Below are positions 17,204 through 26,544 of a stretch of DNA of 64,000 nt, piece after piece. The stretch is from Bacteroidota bacterium (GTDB lineage Bacteria; Bacteroidota; JABWAT01). Below the pieces are notes generated by a model. The model saw only the letters and a program-made list of their open reading frames with translations, was not told the DNA's origin and ran no database searches. Numbering within the stretch: the first letter of the stretch is position 1; each line of letters begins with the position of its first letter. Location of the stretch: assembly GCA_017303995.1 (NCBI GenBank), contig JAFLBE010000015.1:1-64000 (forward strand). Reading direction: 5' to 3'. The translations under genes and the position numbers were made by a program.

Positions 17204-18948
17204 AACCTTTTCTGGCCATTTCTTTATCAGTTTTCCTTTTTGCTGGGTGTACCTTTCTTGATGAGGATCTCAATTCGATTCCAGAGACAAAAATTTCCCC
17301 ACCCGAAACGGCTGAAATCACTCTTCAGATTGATTCATCTGCTTCATCTTCAAAAACCCTTGTTGTTTATGGTAACCGTTCGATACGTTTTATTCTGGAT
17401 AAAAATGCTTTTTCAAGATTTGACTATTCTGAAATTCAATTTAATGACTATAAAACGGTGAGAACTGATACATCAAACATCAGTTTCAATTATGACTATT
17501 CCAACCTTGAAGATGGGGTTTATCCATTAAAACTGAGTGTTTATTATTTTCAAAAGGATCTTTCTATCGGTGGAAAGTATGATCTTACCAGACAAACCAA
17601 AGAGTATAACCTGACTTTACTTGTTCAAAATAAGGTTGATTTTACTCCAAACTTTTTCCCGGTTGAATTTGATTCAGGAGAGGTAACAATTCGCTGGAAT
17701 TCCTATAAAAAGGAAAATTTTATTAAAGCTGAAATTCGTGATAATAACAACATGATGATCACCTTCACTGATCCCACTGATACCATGATCACTGACGAAC
17801 GTTTTTCAGGATCAAATACCTATTATATTACATTCTATTGTGGAATTTCGAAAAAGGAAGAAGTGCTTACGGTTACTGATGATACCGAATTTAGTATTCT
17901 TTCTGCCAAACCGTTAGAAGGTTTATTGATGGAGTTAAATTGGCAGCGTTACAGACATTTCAAGAATTCATATTCTATTCTTATTCAACAATCACAAGAC
18001 AACATAAAATGGACAGACATTATTCAAGTCAATAATCAAAAGAACAGTTTTGTTTTTCCTGTTGGGGTAAAGGGATCCCATTATCGTGTGTGTTATTTAT
18101 TAAAAAATTCAACTTCAATTAAATTTACATCTCTTCCTTCAGAAGTGGTTTCATTGGGTTATGAAAAAAATCTAATTGACCCGAATTATCTTTACTGGTT
18201 ACCAGATGCCAAAAAAACACTGAGTACTTATTATCTTGAGGGAAGTATATTGATTGATGAGAATGGTTTAAAACAGGTTGAACCGTCTCAGTTTTATATT
18301 CTTTCAACAACCAGGTCAATGATTATCAGGTATAACTTTAGGGAGAATAATCTTGAAGTTGTTGATCCGGTTACCCTCAACCCACAACAGACTGTAAATT
18401 GTTCAGGTTTCCTCCCTAAAATCTGGATTCAAACCTCAGGGTTATTGACAGATAATGGCAAATTATTTCTTAATTCTGATAATGATGTTCTTTCTACAAA
18501 CTACGCTGATTGGGGACATTCAGTTTGGCAAGTTAGTTCATCTTCAATCAATTTTCTTGTAAAGCTTGGTAAGGATGATTCGCCGCAAACAATCAACTTA
18601 CCAAATTATCGTGTTATTGACGCCTCGATCGACGGTAGTGTATGGTCCTATTATAATTATGGCGGAAATTGGTTTACTCTAAACAACACCAATAATATTG
18701 TACCCGGGGAACTTGGTTCAAATACTCGTTGCAGCAGCGTAAAACCTCTTGAGCAGGGCAGAGACCCCGCTACCGGAGATACCTTTGATTCAGGCTCTGC
18801 AATAATAAATGGGCTCCAATTAACTCAGATTTTCCTTTATCCAGGTGGAGATCCCTCAAGGGTTGTCTCCTTTTATATCTTCCCCGGTAATTTCAAAATT
18901 ATTAATCATGTTCTATATACGTTAGGGCAGGAAATCAAATTACCATGA
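17200..18948 (+). CDS. Lipoprotein of unknown function (middle gene of trio)
   Basis: A 582-residue predicted lipoprotein with lipobox LFAGC (lipid on C17). The rest is all-beta, rich in serine, threonine and aromatic residues, and contains FN3-like strands (for example VTIRWNSYKKENFIKAEI near 165, and MELNWQRYRHFKNSYSILIQQS near 245) followed by a C-terminal half with propeller-like stretches. No enzymatic motif was found. ATGA overlaps join it to both neighbours, implying fixed stoichiometry with the PEGA protein and the barrel. A surface-exposed partner of the downstream barrel is a plausible guess only. Confidence 0.7.
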   Translation: MKPFLAISLSVFLFAGCTFLDEDLNSIPETKISPPETAEITLQIDSSASSSKTLVVYGNRSIRFILDKNAFSRFDYSEIQFNDYKTVRTDTSNISFNYDYSNLEDGVYPLKLSVYYFQKDLSIGGKYDLTRQTKEYNLTLLVQNKVDFTPNFFPVEFDSGEVTIRWNSYKKENFIKAEIRDNNNMMITFTDPTDTMITDERFSGSNTYYITFYCGISKKEEVLTVTDDTEFSILSAKPLEGLLMELNWQRYRHFKNSYSILIQQSQDNIKWTDIIQVNNQKNSFVFPVGVKGSHYRVCYLLKNSTSIKFTSLPSEVVSLGYEKNLIDPNYLYWLPDAKKTLSTYYLEGSILIDENGLKQVEPSQFYILSTTRSMIIRYNFRENNLEVVDPVTLNPQQTVNCSGFLPKIWIQTSGLLTDNGKLFLNSDNDVLSTNYADWGHSVWQVSSSSINFLVKLGKDDSPQTINLPNYRVIDASIDGSVWSYYNYGGNWFTLNNTNNIVPGELGSNTRCSSVKPLEQGRDPATGDTFDSGSAIINGLQLTQIFLYPGGDPSRVVSFYIFPGNFKIINHVLYTLGQEIKLP

Positions 18949-19697
18949 AAAAAATCAAAGTTTGCATTTCTATTGTTTTTTGTCTCCTTTTATCTGGCGG
19001 TGAAATTCATGCCGGTGGACATATTTCCTTTTCATATTATGGTACTTTATCCAGCTATCAGGGAGGTAAGTTTACAGACCTGAATCATGACTTTGTGAAA
19101 GTATTTAAAAGCGAAGGATATTCTCCCAAAATTACAAATGACTTTTCATACCGTATCAACCAAGGCTTTGAAATTAAGTATTTAAATCCGGATTTATTAA
19201 ATCCAGGGTTCTTTTTTGAAGGTATGTCAAACCTAGCGTCTTCTGGTGTTCGTGATTACTCTCTTGCTTACCGGTACATTTTCAATGTCAGGAATTATTA
19301 TGCTGGGTTATCCCTTTCTGTACCCGTCCTTTTTTCTGGTTTGGCTTTTGATTACAGGATAGGAGTTTTACTGGGTCAGGCTGATATAAAAGAAAAAATG
19401 ACCTATTTCTATGCACCAAATGAAGAGAACAAGTTATCACCGCATTCAAGTTATCATAATTTCTTATTATTGGGAATTGAGCCGGGTGCCCGCTATGAAT
19501 TCAGTCCAATGTCTGGATTCACTGGTTTTATAACTGCATCATATCTCATAACCACTTCCTCTTCTGTTGATTTTGATTTTCACCGTTTACCATTTAAAGA
19601 AAGCTACAGTGAAAAAGTGCAGTTGAACAGAACAGGACTTAGGTTAAAAACGGGTCTTGGTTTAGATTTAACTACTTTGTTTGATCAAATATTTTAA
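18945..19697 (+). CDS. Outer-membrane beta-barrel-like protein (last gene of trio)
   Basis: A 250-residue exported protein with signal peptide MKKIKVCISIVFCLLLSGGEIHA. The mature part consists of alternating aromatic/hydrophobic strands separated by polar loops (RYIFNVRNYYAGLSLSVPV, PGARYEFSPMSGFTGFITASY), consistent with a small outer-membrane barrel; it ends DQIF, with a terminal aromatic residue. The start overlaps the lipoprotein stop by ATGA, and the strong hairpin at 19772 ends the operon. It is unrelated by eye to the barrel paralogues at 0.8-3.5 kb. Function unknown. Confidence 0.7.
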   Translation: MKKIKVCISIVFCLLLSGGEIHAGGHISFSYYGTLSSYQGGKFTDLNHDFVKVFKSEGYSPKITNDFSYRINQGFEIKYLNPDLLNPGFFFEGMSNLASSGVRDYSLAYRYIFNVRNYYAGLSLSVPVLFSGLAFDYRIGVLLGQADIKEKMTYFYAPNEENKLSPHSSYHNFLLLGIEPGARYEFSPMSGFTGFITASYLITTSSSVDFDFHRLPFKESYSEKVQLNRTGLRLKTGLGLDLTTLFDQIF

Positions 19698-19771
19698 TCA
19701 AAGAACATGCAGATTTGTTTTGGCCAGGTCAGAATTTGGTTTTGTTTATGATTTTGTTTTTCCGCTAAACG

Positions 19772-19799
19772 AAAAAAGCAGGGTGAACCCTGCTTTTTT
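19772..19799. terminator. Bidirectional intrinsic terminator
   Basis: Stem GCAGGG/CCCTGC with a TGAA loop, flanked by six A on one side and six T on the other (19772-19777, 19794-19799), so it works in both directions. It ends the PEGA trio and could also stop nuo transcripts coming from the right. Confidence 0.85.
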
Positions 19800-19842
19800 A
19801 ATTATTTAACCTGGCACTTCCCCGAAGTATCGGGCACGGCAT

Positions 19843-19964
19843 CCTTCGATATCCGTCGGGTGCCGGATCTACGACATCCCAATCCCGATTCTCGTGACAA
19901 GACACTCAGGATAACAAGCTCAGTTACCGTATTTTCCTGTCACTCGTCACATGTCCCGTGTCAC
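19843..19964. repeat. Hairpin-cassette relic plus heptamer array
   Basis: CCTTCGAT (19843) and ACTCAGGAT (19904-19912) are the flanks of the hairpin-cassette family, here with a degraded core. A four-unit heptamer array follows at 19937-19964, with units such as CTGTCAC and TCGTCAC. Confidence 0.6.
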
Positions 19965-19971
19965 CGGCGGT

Positions 19972-21486
19972 TCACCCAACCAGCATTCTCACCGAAGCAA
20001 GTGCCCAGTTGTACAGAGGCTGCCACCAGAGTCCGAGAACGATGGTGGGAACGGCAAAGACAAAAACCAGAACGGTAGCAGGTATGGAAACGGAAATCGG
20101 TCCGTCGGCATTTTCGACGGGTTTTTTCAGGTACATCATCTTTACTACTTTGAAGTAGTAAAAAGCAGATACGACCGAGTTGGCAACTGCAATCAGAGCA
20201 AGCCAGAAATACAGACTTCCCTGCTGGAGGACGGCAACGAAAAGAAGAAATTTACCGGCGAAACCGACTGTACCCGGAATCCCGATCAGGGAAGCCAGAA
20301 AAATCACCATCGGAATGGCAAGAACCGGTGCACGGAAGCCCATTCCACGCCAGTCATCCAGTTCAAACGACTGAACTTTGTCGGCAATGAGCATGGCAGT
20401 GAAAAACACACCCAGATTCATGATCAGATAATAAGCCAGATAAAACATCATGGCCGCAATACCCGAATCCGACAGCAGAATCACACCCATCAGAATATAA
20501 CCAGCATGAGCAATGGAGGAGTAAGCCAGCATCCGTTTCACATTTTGCTGCCAGAGAGCAGTGACGTTACCGATTGTCATGGTAAGAACCGAAACAGCAG
20601 CCAGAATAGAAACCCAGTCAATATTGTCGAGAATCTGATAGCCTTCAGGAGTTGATGTTCCGAAGAAAATGGTTTTGAAGAACCGCAGCATCATGGCGAA
20701 ACCGGCGGCTTTTGGTCCGACTGAAAGAAAAGCAGCAACAGGAGTTGGTGCACCTTCATAAGCATCGGGAGCCCAGAAATGGAACGGAGCAGCAGCAATT
20801 TTGTAACCGAATCCGCCCAAAGTCAGAAGAACAGCAATTGTGAGCGTAACCGGATCAATCACCACGGCCGGATTTTTAAGCACTTCATTGATTTCAGAAA
20901 TGGAAAGCGTTCCGGTGATACCATAAATCAGCGAAATACCGTAAATCATCAGTCCGGATGAGAAAGCACCGTAAATGATGTACTTCACACCGGCTTCATT
21001 TGAGGTTTTTTCATCCTTCAGATAGGAAACCAGAATGTAGGAAGCCAGAGAAACCAGTTCGATTGAAATGAACATCATGAGCAGATTATTCGCACCGGCC
21101 ATGAGCATCATCCCGAGAACAAGCCCTGCCATCACGATGAAATAATCACCGAACCGGCGGCCGTTTCTATCCATTTCGTCCGAGAAAAGGGTGATCAGCG
21201 TTGCAAGAATGGCTGAGACAAGGAATAAATACTTGAAGAAGACAGCGTAACCATCCACTGCAATCATTCCGAAAAAGACCGAAGCCTGAACGCCCGACTG
21301 GCCGGAAAGGGAAATCAGAGCCAGAACCATCACGCCGAGAAAAACACCGGCTGACCATTTGTGCATGGATTTCGGAGTGAACAGATCAATGATCAGCACA
21401 CCAAGCAAGCCAATAGTCACAATGACTTCCGGCTGAAGAAGAGCAATGCTGTTCAGAACGTACGTGTAGAGTGCATCCAGATTCAT
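19972..21486 (-). CDS. nuoN: NADH-quinone oxidoreductase subunit N
   Basis: A 504-residue antiporter-like subunit of complex I with about 14 hydrophobic helices. The family core is visible: SLASYILVSYLKDE with the conserved acidic/lysine region, GVKYIIYGAFSSGLMIYG, the lysine-bearing AYSSIAHAGYILMG, and the FHFWAPDAYEGAPTP loop. It is one of three proton-pumping antiporter paralogues (with NuoL and NuoM) in the membrane arm. It is the last gene of the operon, 13 bp after nuoM, which is the usual order. Confidence 0.95.
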   Translation of the reverse strand: MNLDALYTYVLNSIALLQPEVIVTIGLLGVLIIDLFTPKSMHKWSAGVFLGVMVLALISLSGQSGVQASVFFGMIAVDGYAVFFKYLFLVSAILATLITLFSDEMDRNGRRFGDYFIVMAGLVLGMMLMAGANNLLMMFISIELVSLASYILVSYLKDEKTSNEAGVKYIIYGAFSSGLMIYGISLIYGITGTLSISEINEVLKNPAVVIDPVTLTIAVLLTLGGFGYKIAAAPFHFWAPDAYEGAPTPVAAFLSVGPKAAGFAMMLRFFKTIFFGTSTPEGYQILDNIDWVSILAAVSVLTMTIGNVTALWQQNVKRMLAYSSIAHAGYILMGVILLSDSGIAAMMFYLAYYLIMNLGVFFTAMLIADKVQSFELDDWRGMGFRAPVLAIPMVIFLASLIGIPGTVGFAGKFLLFVAVLQQGSLYFWLALIAVANSVVSAFYYFKVVKMMYLKKPVENADGPISVSIPATVLVFVFAVPTIVLGLWWQPLYNWALASVRMLVG

Positions 21487-21499
21487 AAAATCCAGGTCC

Positions 21500-23080
21500 T
21501 TAATTCAGTCCGACCATAACTGTGCCAGCCGATTTCACCAGATCATTCAGGTGATTCACGGAAACTGTCATCAGATCGGTCAGGGATGAGGGATAAATTC
21601 CAACTAAAAGTATAGAAACGCCAAGAGCCGTCATCATGGTAAGTTCACGGCTGTTGATTTCGGTAAGTCCGGTATATTTCGGATTCAGTTCACCGGTAAA
21701 CACTTTCTGGTAAGTCCAGAGATAGTAGATGGCGGTGATGAGCATGCCGAGTGTGGCGATAATCGTAAGGTTTTGGGTCACTGGCTGTGAAAATCCGCCC
21801 ATAAAAACCAATGCTTCGGCTACGAAACCACTTAAGCCGGGAAGACCGAGAGAAGCAAAGAATGCAAAAAGAGTGATGCCGGCATAAACGGGCATTTGTT
21901 TCGCCAATCCGCCAAAACCATCAATATCACGGTGATGAGCCCGGTCGTAAATCACGCCGACAACGAGGAAGAGCATGGCGGAAATGATGCCGTGGCTGAA
22001 CATCTGAACCATGGCACCCATTGTGCCTTCGGTTGTTAAACTGGCGAGTCCGAGAAGAACAAATCCCATGTGCGAAATTGACGAGTAGGCAATCAGCTTT
22101 TTCAGATCGGTCTGACCCATGGCTGTGAGAGCACCGTACAGAATATTGATCACGCCGAAAAGCGCAATCAGCCAGGCAAAGTAGAGAACAGATTCCGGGA
22201 AAATCGGCCAGAGAACCCTAACAAGTCCGTACGTACCCATTTTAAGAAGAACGCCGGCCAGAATAACAGAAATCGGAGTTGGCGCTTCAACGTGGGCATC
22301 CGGGAGCCAGGTGTGAAACGGGAACATGGGGATTTTAACGGCAAAACCGAGAAACATGAGAATGAAGGCCACATGGCGCCAGTGTTCAACTGAAAGCAAC
22401 GATCCGGCAACGAGATTTCCCTGATTCATCATGGTGATCATATTGAACGAGTGAATCATATCTTCAGGCGCTGCACCCGGATTGGTGACATAGCTGAAGT
22501 AAAGTCCGATAATCACCAGAAGCATCAGCAGGGAACCGATGAAGGTGTAAAGGAAAAACTTGATTGCGGCATATTCACGACGTGGGCCACCCCAGATTCC
22601 GATAAGGAAGTACATCGGGATCAGCATCATTTCCCAGAAGAGATAGAACAGGAAGAAATCAAGCGCAGCAAAAACGCCGGTCATGGCAGAAAGCAGAATC
22701 AGATAGGAAATGAAATAACCCTTGATATACTTTTCGATGGAAAAGCTTGAAATCACGCCGATCAATCCAACAAAAGCTGTCAGAATCAGCATCGGAAGGG
22801 AAAGTCCGTCAATGCCGAGCGTATAGGAAATATCGAGAATTCCGTAAGAACCGGCAGAAACTTTGATCCAGGAATAGTTTTCAACAAACTGATAACCGGC
22901 TGCTTCGTTGATTCCCGCTTTGGTGAGATCATAATTCTGCACCAGAATGGCAACGAGGGCCAACTGAATGACAGAAGCAAGAATTGCTCCCCACCGGAAT
23001 ACGGCTGTTTTTTCTTTCGGTACGACAATCATCAGCAAGGCAATGATCATCGGAATAAAAATCAAACCACTGAGTATCAC
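21500..23080 (-). CDS. nuoM: NADH-quinone oxidoreductase subunit M
   Basis: A 526-residue antiporter-like membrane subunit of complex I. Recognisable signatures are LFYLFWEMMLIPMYFLIGIWGG (with the essential glutamate), FPFHTWLPDAHVEAPTPISVILAG, and AYSSISHMGFVLLG. About 14 helices and a normal length. It lies between nuoL (38 bp upstream) and nuoN (13 bp downstream), matching the canonical order. It couples quinone reduction to proton translocation together with NuoL and NuoN. Confidence 0.96.
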   Translation of the reverse strand: MILSGLIFIPMIIALLMIVVPKEKTAVFRWGAILASVIQLALVAILVQNYDLTKAGINEAAGYQFVENYSWIKVSAGSYGILDISYTLGIDGLSLPMLILTAFVGLIGVISSFSIEKYIKGYFISYLILLSAMTGVFAALDFFLFYLFWEMMLIPMYFLIGIWGGPRREYAAIKFFLYTFIGSLLMLLVIIGLYFSYVTNPGAAPEDMIHSFNMITMMNQGNLVAGSLLSVEHWRHVAFILMFLGFAVKIPMFPFHTWLPDAHVEAPTPISVILAGVLLKMGTYGLVRVLWPIFPESVLYFAWLIALFGVINILYGALTAMGQTDLKKLIAYSSISHMGFVLLGLASLTTEGTMGAMVQMFSHGIISAMLFLVVGVIYDRAHHRDIDGFGGLAKQMPVYAGITLFAFFASLGLPGLSGFVAEALVFMGGFSQPVTQNLTIIATLGMLITAIYYLWTYQKVFTGELNPKYTGLTEINSRELTMMTALGVSILLVGIYPSSLTDLMTVSVNHLNDLVKSAGTVMVGLN

Positions 23081-23118
23081 TTAAACGTTTTCCTTTCGGT
23101 AACCTTCAGGTACCTTGA

Positions 23119-25071
23119 TTAAAAGACACCCTTCAACACAAAAAAGACCAAAACCCCAATCAGGGCAAAAGCAATGTAAGACTGAACCTTTCCGGTTTGG
23201 AATTTGCGGACGAGAAGTCCGAAGAAGCCAACAAGAAAACCGGTTGTATTCACCAGAAAATCAATGACGAACGTATCGAAAAAGGCAGAAACCTTGGCCA
23301 GAACAATATTGCCCCGAACGACGGTCACTTCATAAATTTCATCGAAATACCATTTGTTGAAACTCATCAGGTACAACGGACGAAGAGACTGAGCCAGTTT
23401 ATCAGTATCAACGGCATTTTTCATGTAGAAGAAAAAGGCGATTGCAAGTCCGACCAACGCCATCAGAACCGATGAAATCACAGTTGACCAATGGGCATGA
23501 TGGGTAAGTGCAGTCAGTTCGGTGAGTTTACCGGCGCCGTCAATTCCTGGAACGACGGTTTGCAGTGATGGAATCAGATTCATGAACCAGCCGGCATCCC
23601 CTGAAAGCGGATTTAAACTGAACAATGGGAAAAGAGAAAGCACCGAAAGTACCACCAGCGGAATCCACATGACGGCAGGGACTTCGTGGGCATGATCATA
23701 TTTTTCTTTGTTTCTGGGTTCACCAAAGAACACGAGAAATACCTGACGGCCCATGTAAAAGGCAGTTAAAAGTGCAGCCGTTAAGCCAAGAGCCGGAACT
23801 ACATTGTACCATCCGCCGCCATGGAATGAAGCCCATCCCCATCCACCTGCGATAATGGCATCTTTGGAAAGGAATCCAGAAAATAAGGGAAGTCCGGCAA
23901 GCGCAGCGGTTGCAACAGCATAAGTAATGAAAGTAATCGGCAGTTTCTTCCGGAGTCCGCCCATTTCCCTGATGTCCTGTTCATGGTGCATGGCGTAAAT
24001 AACGGCACCGGATCCGAGGAAGAGACAAGCTTTAAAGAAAGCGTGGGTGAGCAAATGGAACATGGCAGCTGAATAAGCACCGACACCAAGCCCCATGATC
24101 ATGTAACCCAGCTGGGAAACGGTTGAATAGGCGAGAATCCGTTTGATGTCGTTTTGGGTCAGCGCCATTGTGGCAGCCATGAAAGCTGTAAATCCACCAA
24201 TGACCGCAATAACAGTAAGTGCATCGGGGGAAAGAATGACGAAAATCCTGGCAACGAAATAAACCCCGGCAGCAACCATCGTCGCAGCATGGATTAATGC
24301 AGAAACAGGAGTCGGACCTTCCATGGCATCAGGAAGCCAGACGTGAAGCGGAAACTGAGCCGATTTTCCGACAGCACCCATGAATAAAAGAATACCGCCA
24401 ATGGTCAGCCAGGTGTTGCTGAGTGTGAACTGTTCGTTTTGAATTCCGGCGATGATTTCATCCAGATTGACGGTGTAAAACTGACTCCAGAGAATCAGAA
24501 TCCCGAGCCACATGCCGATATCACCGATCCGGTTAACCACAAAAGCTTTGGTTGAAGCAGCAGCAGCTTCTTTTTTCTGGAACCAGAATCCGATCAGCAG
24601 ATAAGAAGAAAGTCCGACCAGTTCCCAGAACATATACATGCTGAACAGGTTGTCAGAAAGCACGATGCCGAGCATGGAAAAAGTAAAGAGTCCCAGATAG
24701 CCGAAATAAGTGGCATACCTGTCATCATCATGCATATAAGCAATGGAATACAGGTGTACGAGGAAGGAAATCAGGGTCACCATGGCCAAAGTGATGGCAG
24801 CAAGATTATCCACCTTCACACCCAGCTGGATGGACCATTCTTTTCCGAGATTCAGCCACTGGAAATTCAGGTTGTAGGATAAAGTCTGGTCAAACGCAGA
24901 CAAAAAGTGAATGGCAATGTAAAGGGCAATAAGAAAGGCGGCGCCAAGAAATCCGGTTGCCAGCCAGTCACCCTGACGGGGAAGCCGTTTGCCTGCAAAT
25001 ATCTGCACGAGGTAACTTACCAGCGGAAGAATCAGAACGGCGAGGGCTAATTGAATGATCGTTTCTTGCAT
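23119..25071 (-). CDS. nuoL: NADH-quinone oxidoreductase subunit L
   Basis: A 650-residue distal antiporter-like subunit. The N-terminal proton_antipo_N part includes VHLYSIAYMHDDDRYATYFGYLGLFTFSM; the core has ELVGLSSYLLIGFWFQK, FPLHVWLPDAMEGPTPVSALIHAATMVAAG and AYSTVSQLGYM. The last ~120 residues contain the long amphipathic segment and extra helix that distinguish NuoL from NuoM/N. A normal length; the start is 7 bp after the nuoK stop. Confidence 0.96.
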   Translation of the reverse strand: MQETIIQLALAVLILPLVSYLVQIFAGKRLPRQGDWLATGFLGAAFLIALYIAIHFLSAFDQTLSYNLNFQWLNLGKEWSIQLGVKVDNLAAITLAMVTLISFLVHLYSIAYMHDDDRYATYFGYLGLFTFSMLGIVLSDNLFSMYMFWELVGLSSYLLIGFWFQKKEAAAASTKAFVVNRIGDIGMWLGILILWSQFYTVNLDEIIAGIQNEQFTLSNTWLTIGGILLFMGAVGKSAQFPLHVWLPDAMEGPTPVSALIHAATMVAAGVYFVARIFVILSPDALTVIAVIGGFTAFMAATMALTQNDIKRILAYSTVSQLGYMIMGLGVGAYSAAMFHLLTHAFFKACLFLGSGAVIYAMHHEQDIREMGGLRKKLPITFITYAVATAALAGLPLFSGFLSKDAIIAGGWGWASFHGGGWYNVVPALGLTAALLTAFYMGRQVFLVFFGEPRNKEKYDHAHEVPAVMWIPLVVLSVLSLFPLFSLNPLSGDAGWFMNLIPSLQTVVPGIDGAGKLTELTALTHHAHWSTVISSVLMALVGLAIAFFFYMKNAVDTDKLAQSLRPLYLMSFNKWYFDEIYEVTVVRGNIVLAKVSAFFDTFVIDFLVNTTGFLVGFFGLLVRKFQTGKVQSYIAFALIGVLVFFVLKGVF

Positions 25072-25078
25072 GACTGCA

Positions 25079-25387
25079 CTATTCTTTCAGTTGGTCTACT
25101 TCGTCCAGATTGACGGTTTTCAGATTGGAGTACATATTCAGGATAATGGCCAGAGCAACTGCAGCTTCTGCGGCAGCGAGAACGATGACGAAAATCGCCA
25201 GCATCTGTCCGTCCAGATTTCCGTTGAAACGGGAAAAAGCAATCAGGTTGATGTTGGCAGAATTCAGCATCAGCTCAATTCCCATCAGCACCACAACCGC
25301 ATTCCGGCGGGTCATCACACCGAAAACACCCAGTGAAAACAGGATGGCGCTTAAGGTGAGAAAATGATTTAAAGTAAGTGATTCCAA
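25079..25387 (-). CDS. nuoK: NADH-quinone oxidoreductase subunit K
   Basis: A 102-residue three-helix subunit of complex I. Conserved features are RRNAVVVLMGIELMLNSANINLIAF (buried glutamate in helix 2) and the AAAEAAVALAI stretch with the second glutamate. The frame is open to 25477, but that longer version would overlap nuoJ and add a non-homologous leader. A TTG at 25387, with an AAGAAGG ribosome-binding site 7-8 bases upstream, gives exactly the family length and leaves a 13-bp gap to nuoJ, so TTG is chosen. The C-terminus continues a few residues beyond E. coli NuoK. Confidence 0.93.
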   Translation of the reverse strand: MESLTLNHFLTLSAILFSLGVFGVMTRRNAVVVLMGIELMLNSANINLIAFSRFNGNLDGQMLAIFVIVLAAAEAAVALAIILNMYSNLKTVNLDEVDQLKE

Positions 25388-25400
25388 GAGTTTACCTTCT

Positions 25401-25907
25401 TCAGGACTTAATATTTTGTTTGTCTTTCCGGGCGATGTAGGAAGCACCGACAACGGCAACCAGCAGGATGATGGCAACCATTTCGAACGGAAGCAGATAC
25501 TGAGTGATGGTCAGGGTTCCGATGGATTCAACAGTTGTATCCCAAACGGCCGGACTATGTTTTGCCCAGGTTCCGGTTACCCAAATAACATAAAGCAAAC
25601 TGGCCAGCATAACAGCAGCAATGATCAGACCCGGAACAAAATTGAACACATCTGTTTTCAGGCTCATGGTGGTAATCCGGTTGGTGAGCATCACCCCGAA
25701 TAAAAGCAAAGTCAGAATTCCGCCCACGTAAACCATAATCTGGGTGACGGCAAGAAAATCAGCACTGAGCATGGCGTAAATTCCGGCAACACCCAAAAAC
25801 GAGAAGAGCAGGGAAAAGGCAGAATAAATGATATTTTTTGAAAATACCGTGGCAATTGCTGAAGCAACAATAATCACGGCTAAAATCCAGAACATGATAA
25901 CTTCCAT
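25401..25907 (-). CDS. nuoJ: NADH-quinone oxidoreductase subunit J
   Basis: A 168-residue membrane subunit with five helices. It has the conserved S..LLFSFLGVAGIYAMLSADFLAVTQIMVYVGGILTLLLFGVML region, which in the family includes the pi-bulge helix. An upstream in-frame extension to 26075 is lysine/proline-rich and overlaps the nuoI tail in another frame, so it is an artefact. The ATG at 25907 starts 7 bp after nuoI and gives a normal length; the ATG 12 bp further in, preceded by GGAAG, is a possible alternative. Confidence 0.93.
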   Translation of the reverse strand: MEVIMFWILAVIIVASAIATVFSKNIIYSAFSLLFSFLGVAGIYAMLSADFLAVTQIMVYVGGILTLLLFGVMLTNRITTMSLKTDVFNFVPGLIIAAVMLASLLYVIWVTGTWAKHSPAVWDTTVESIGTLTITQYLLPFEMVAIILLVAVVGASYIARKDKQNIKS

Positions 25908-25914
25908 GAGTCTC

Positions 25915-26526
25915 TTATCCTTCTGAGGGCTTTTCAGCAGCCGGGGCAGCGGGAGCGGCCGGGGTTTCTGGTTTGGGTGCGGCTGCAGCTTCAGCAGCTT
26001 TTTTTGCAGCAGCGGTGGCTTTGAGTGCTGCCTGTTCTGCCGTGTAAGCTTCAAGTTCTGCTTTTTTCTCTGCAATCTGTACCGGTGTCATGTCACTGAA
26101 TTTGTAAATGTGATCCCGGAAGTCAAACACTGAATAATCGTAAACCTTGGTCATGGTGATACATTCGGTCGGACAAGGCCAGGTGCACAATCCGCAGAAC
26201 ATACATTTCGACATGTCGATATCAAACTGTTCAACCCAGAGGCGTTTTTTCTGGGTTTCCTTCACGGTTTCAACATCTTTATCGAGACGTTTGAACGACG
26301 TAATCTCGATACAGCTCACCGGACAGGCATTGGCGCACTGATTGCAGCCGATACACTCATCAATATTGTTATGAAGCCGGTAACGTCCCGTATCAGGAAC
26401 AGGAATACTTTCTTTCGGATACTGGATGGTCACGATATGATTCGGCTGAACCATTTCTCTGGCCGTCAGTCCCATCCCGATCAGCGTCGAGGAAATTCCG
26501 TTATAAATATCTTTAAAGTAACCCAC
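25915..26526 (-). CDS. nuoI: NADH-quinone oxidoreductase subunit I (2x 4Fe-4S ferredoxin)
   Basis: A 203-residue peripheral subunit carrying clusters N6a and N6b. The two 4Fe-4S motifs are C58-C61-C64-C68 (CIGCNQCANACP) and C108-C111-C114-C118 (CMFCGLCTWPCP). It passes electrons towards NuoB and quinone. Unusual is a 45-residue C-terminal tail (about 158-203) made almost only of Ala, Pro, Lys and Glu, ending PSEG; it is absent from E. coli NuoI and might be a flexible linker or docking tail. The G/C-rich coding of this tail explains the spurious overlapping frame. Confidence 0.95.
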   Translation of the reverse strand: MGYFKDIYNGISSTLIGMGLTAREMVQPNHIVTIQYPKESIPVPDTGRYRLHNNIDECIGCNQCANACPVSCIEITSFKRLDKDVETVKETQKKRLWVEQFDIDMSKCMFCGLCTWPCPTECITMTKVYDYSVFDFRDHIYKFSDMTPVQIAEKKAELEAYTAEQAALKATAAAKKAAEAAAAPKPETPAAPAAPAAEKPSEG

Positions 26527-26544
26527 TGCGATCTTTCCCGCTAA

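Noticed and set aside
19951-20655. A 234-codon plus-strand frame over nuoN
   Set aside because: Antisense shadow of a conserved complex I gene; no ribosome-binding site or homology.
25388-25477. Longer NuoK starting at an upstream ATG
   Set aside because: It would overlap nuoJ and add a non-homologous leader; a TTG with a good ribosome-binding site gives the family length.
25908-26075. Longer NuoJ N-terminus
   Set aside because: Lys/Pro-rich translation of the nuoI Ala/Pro tail in another frame.
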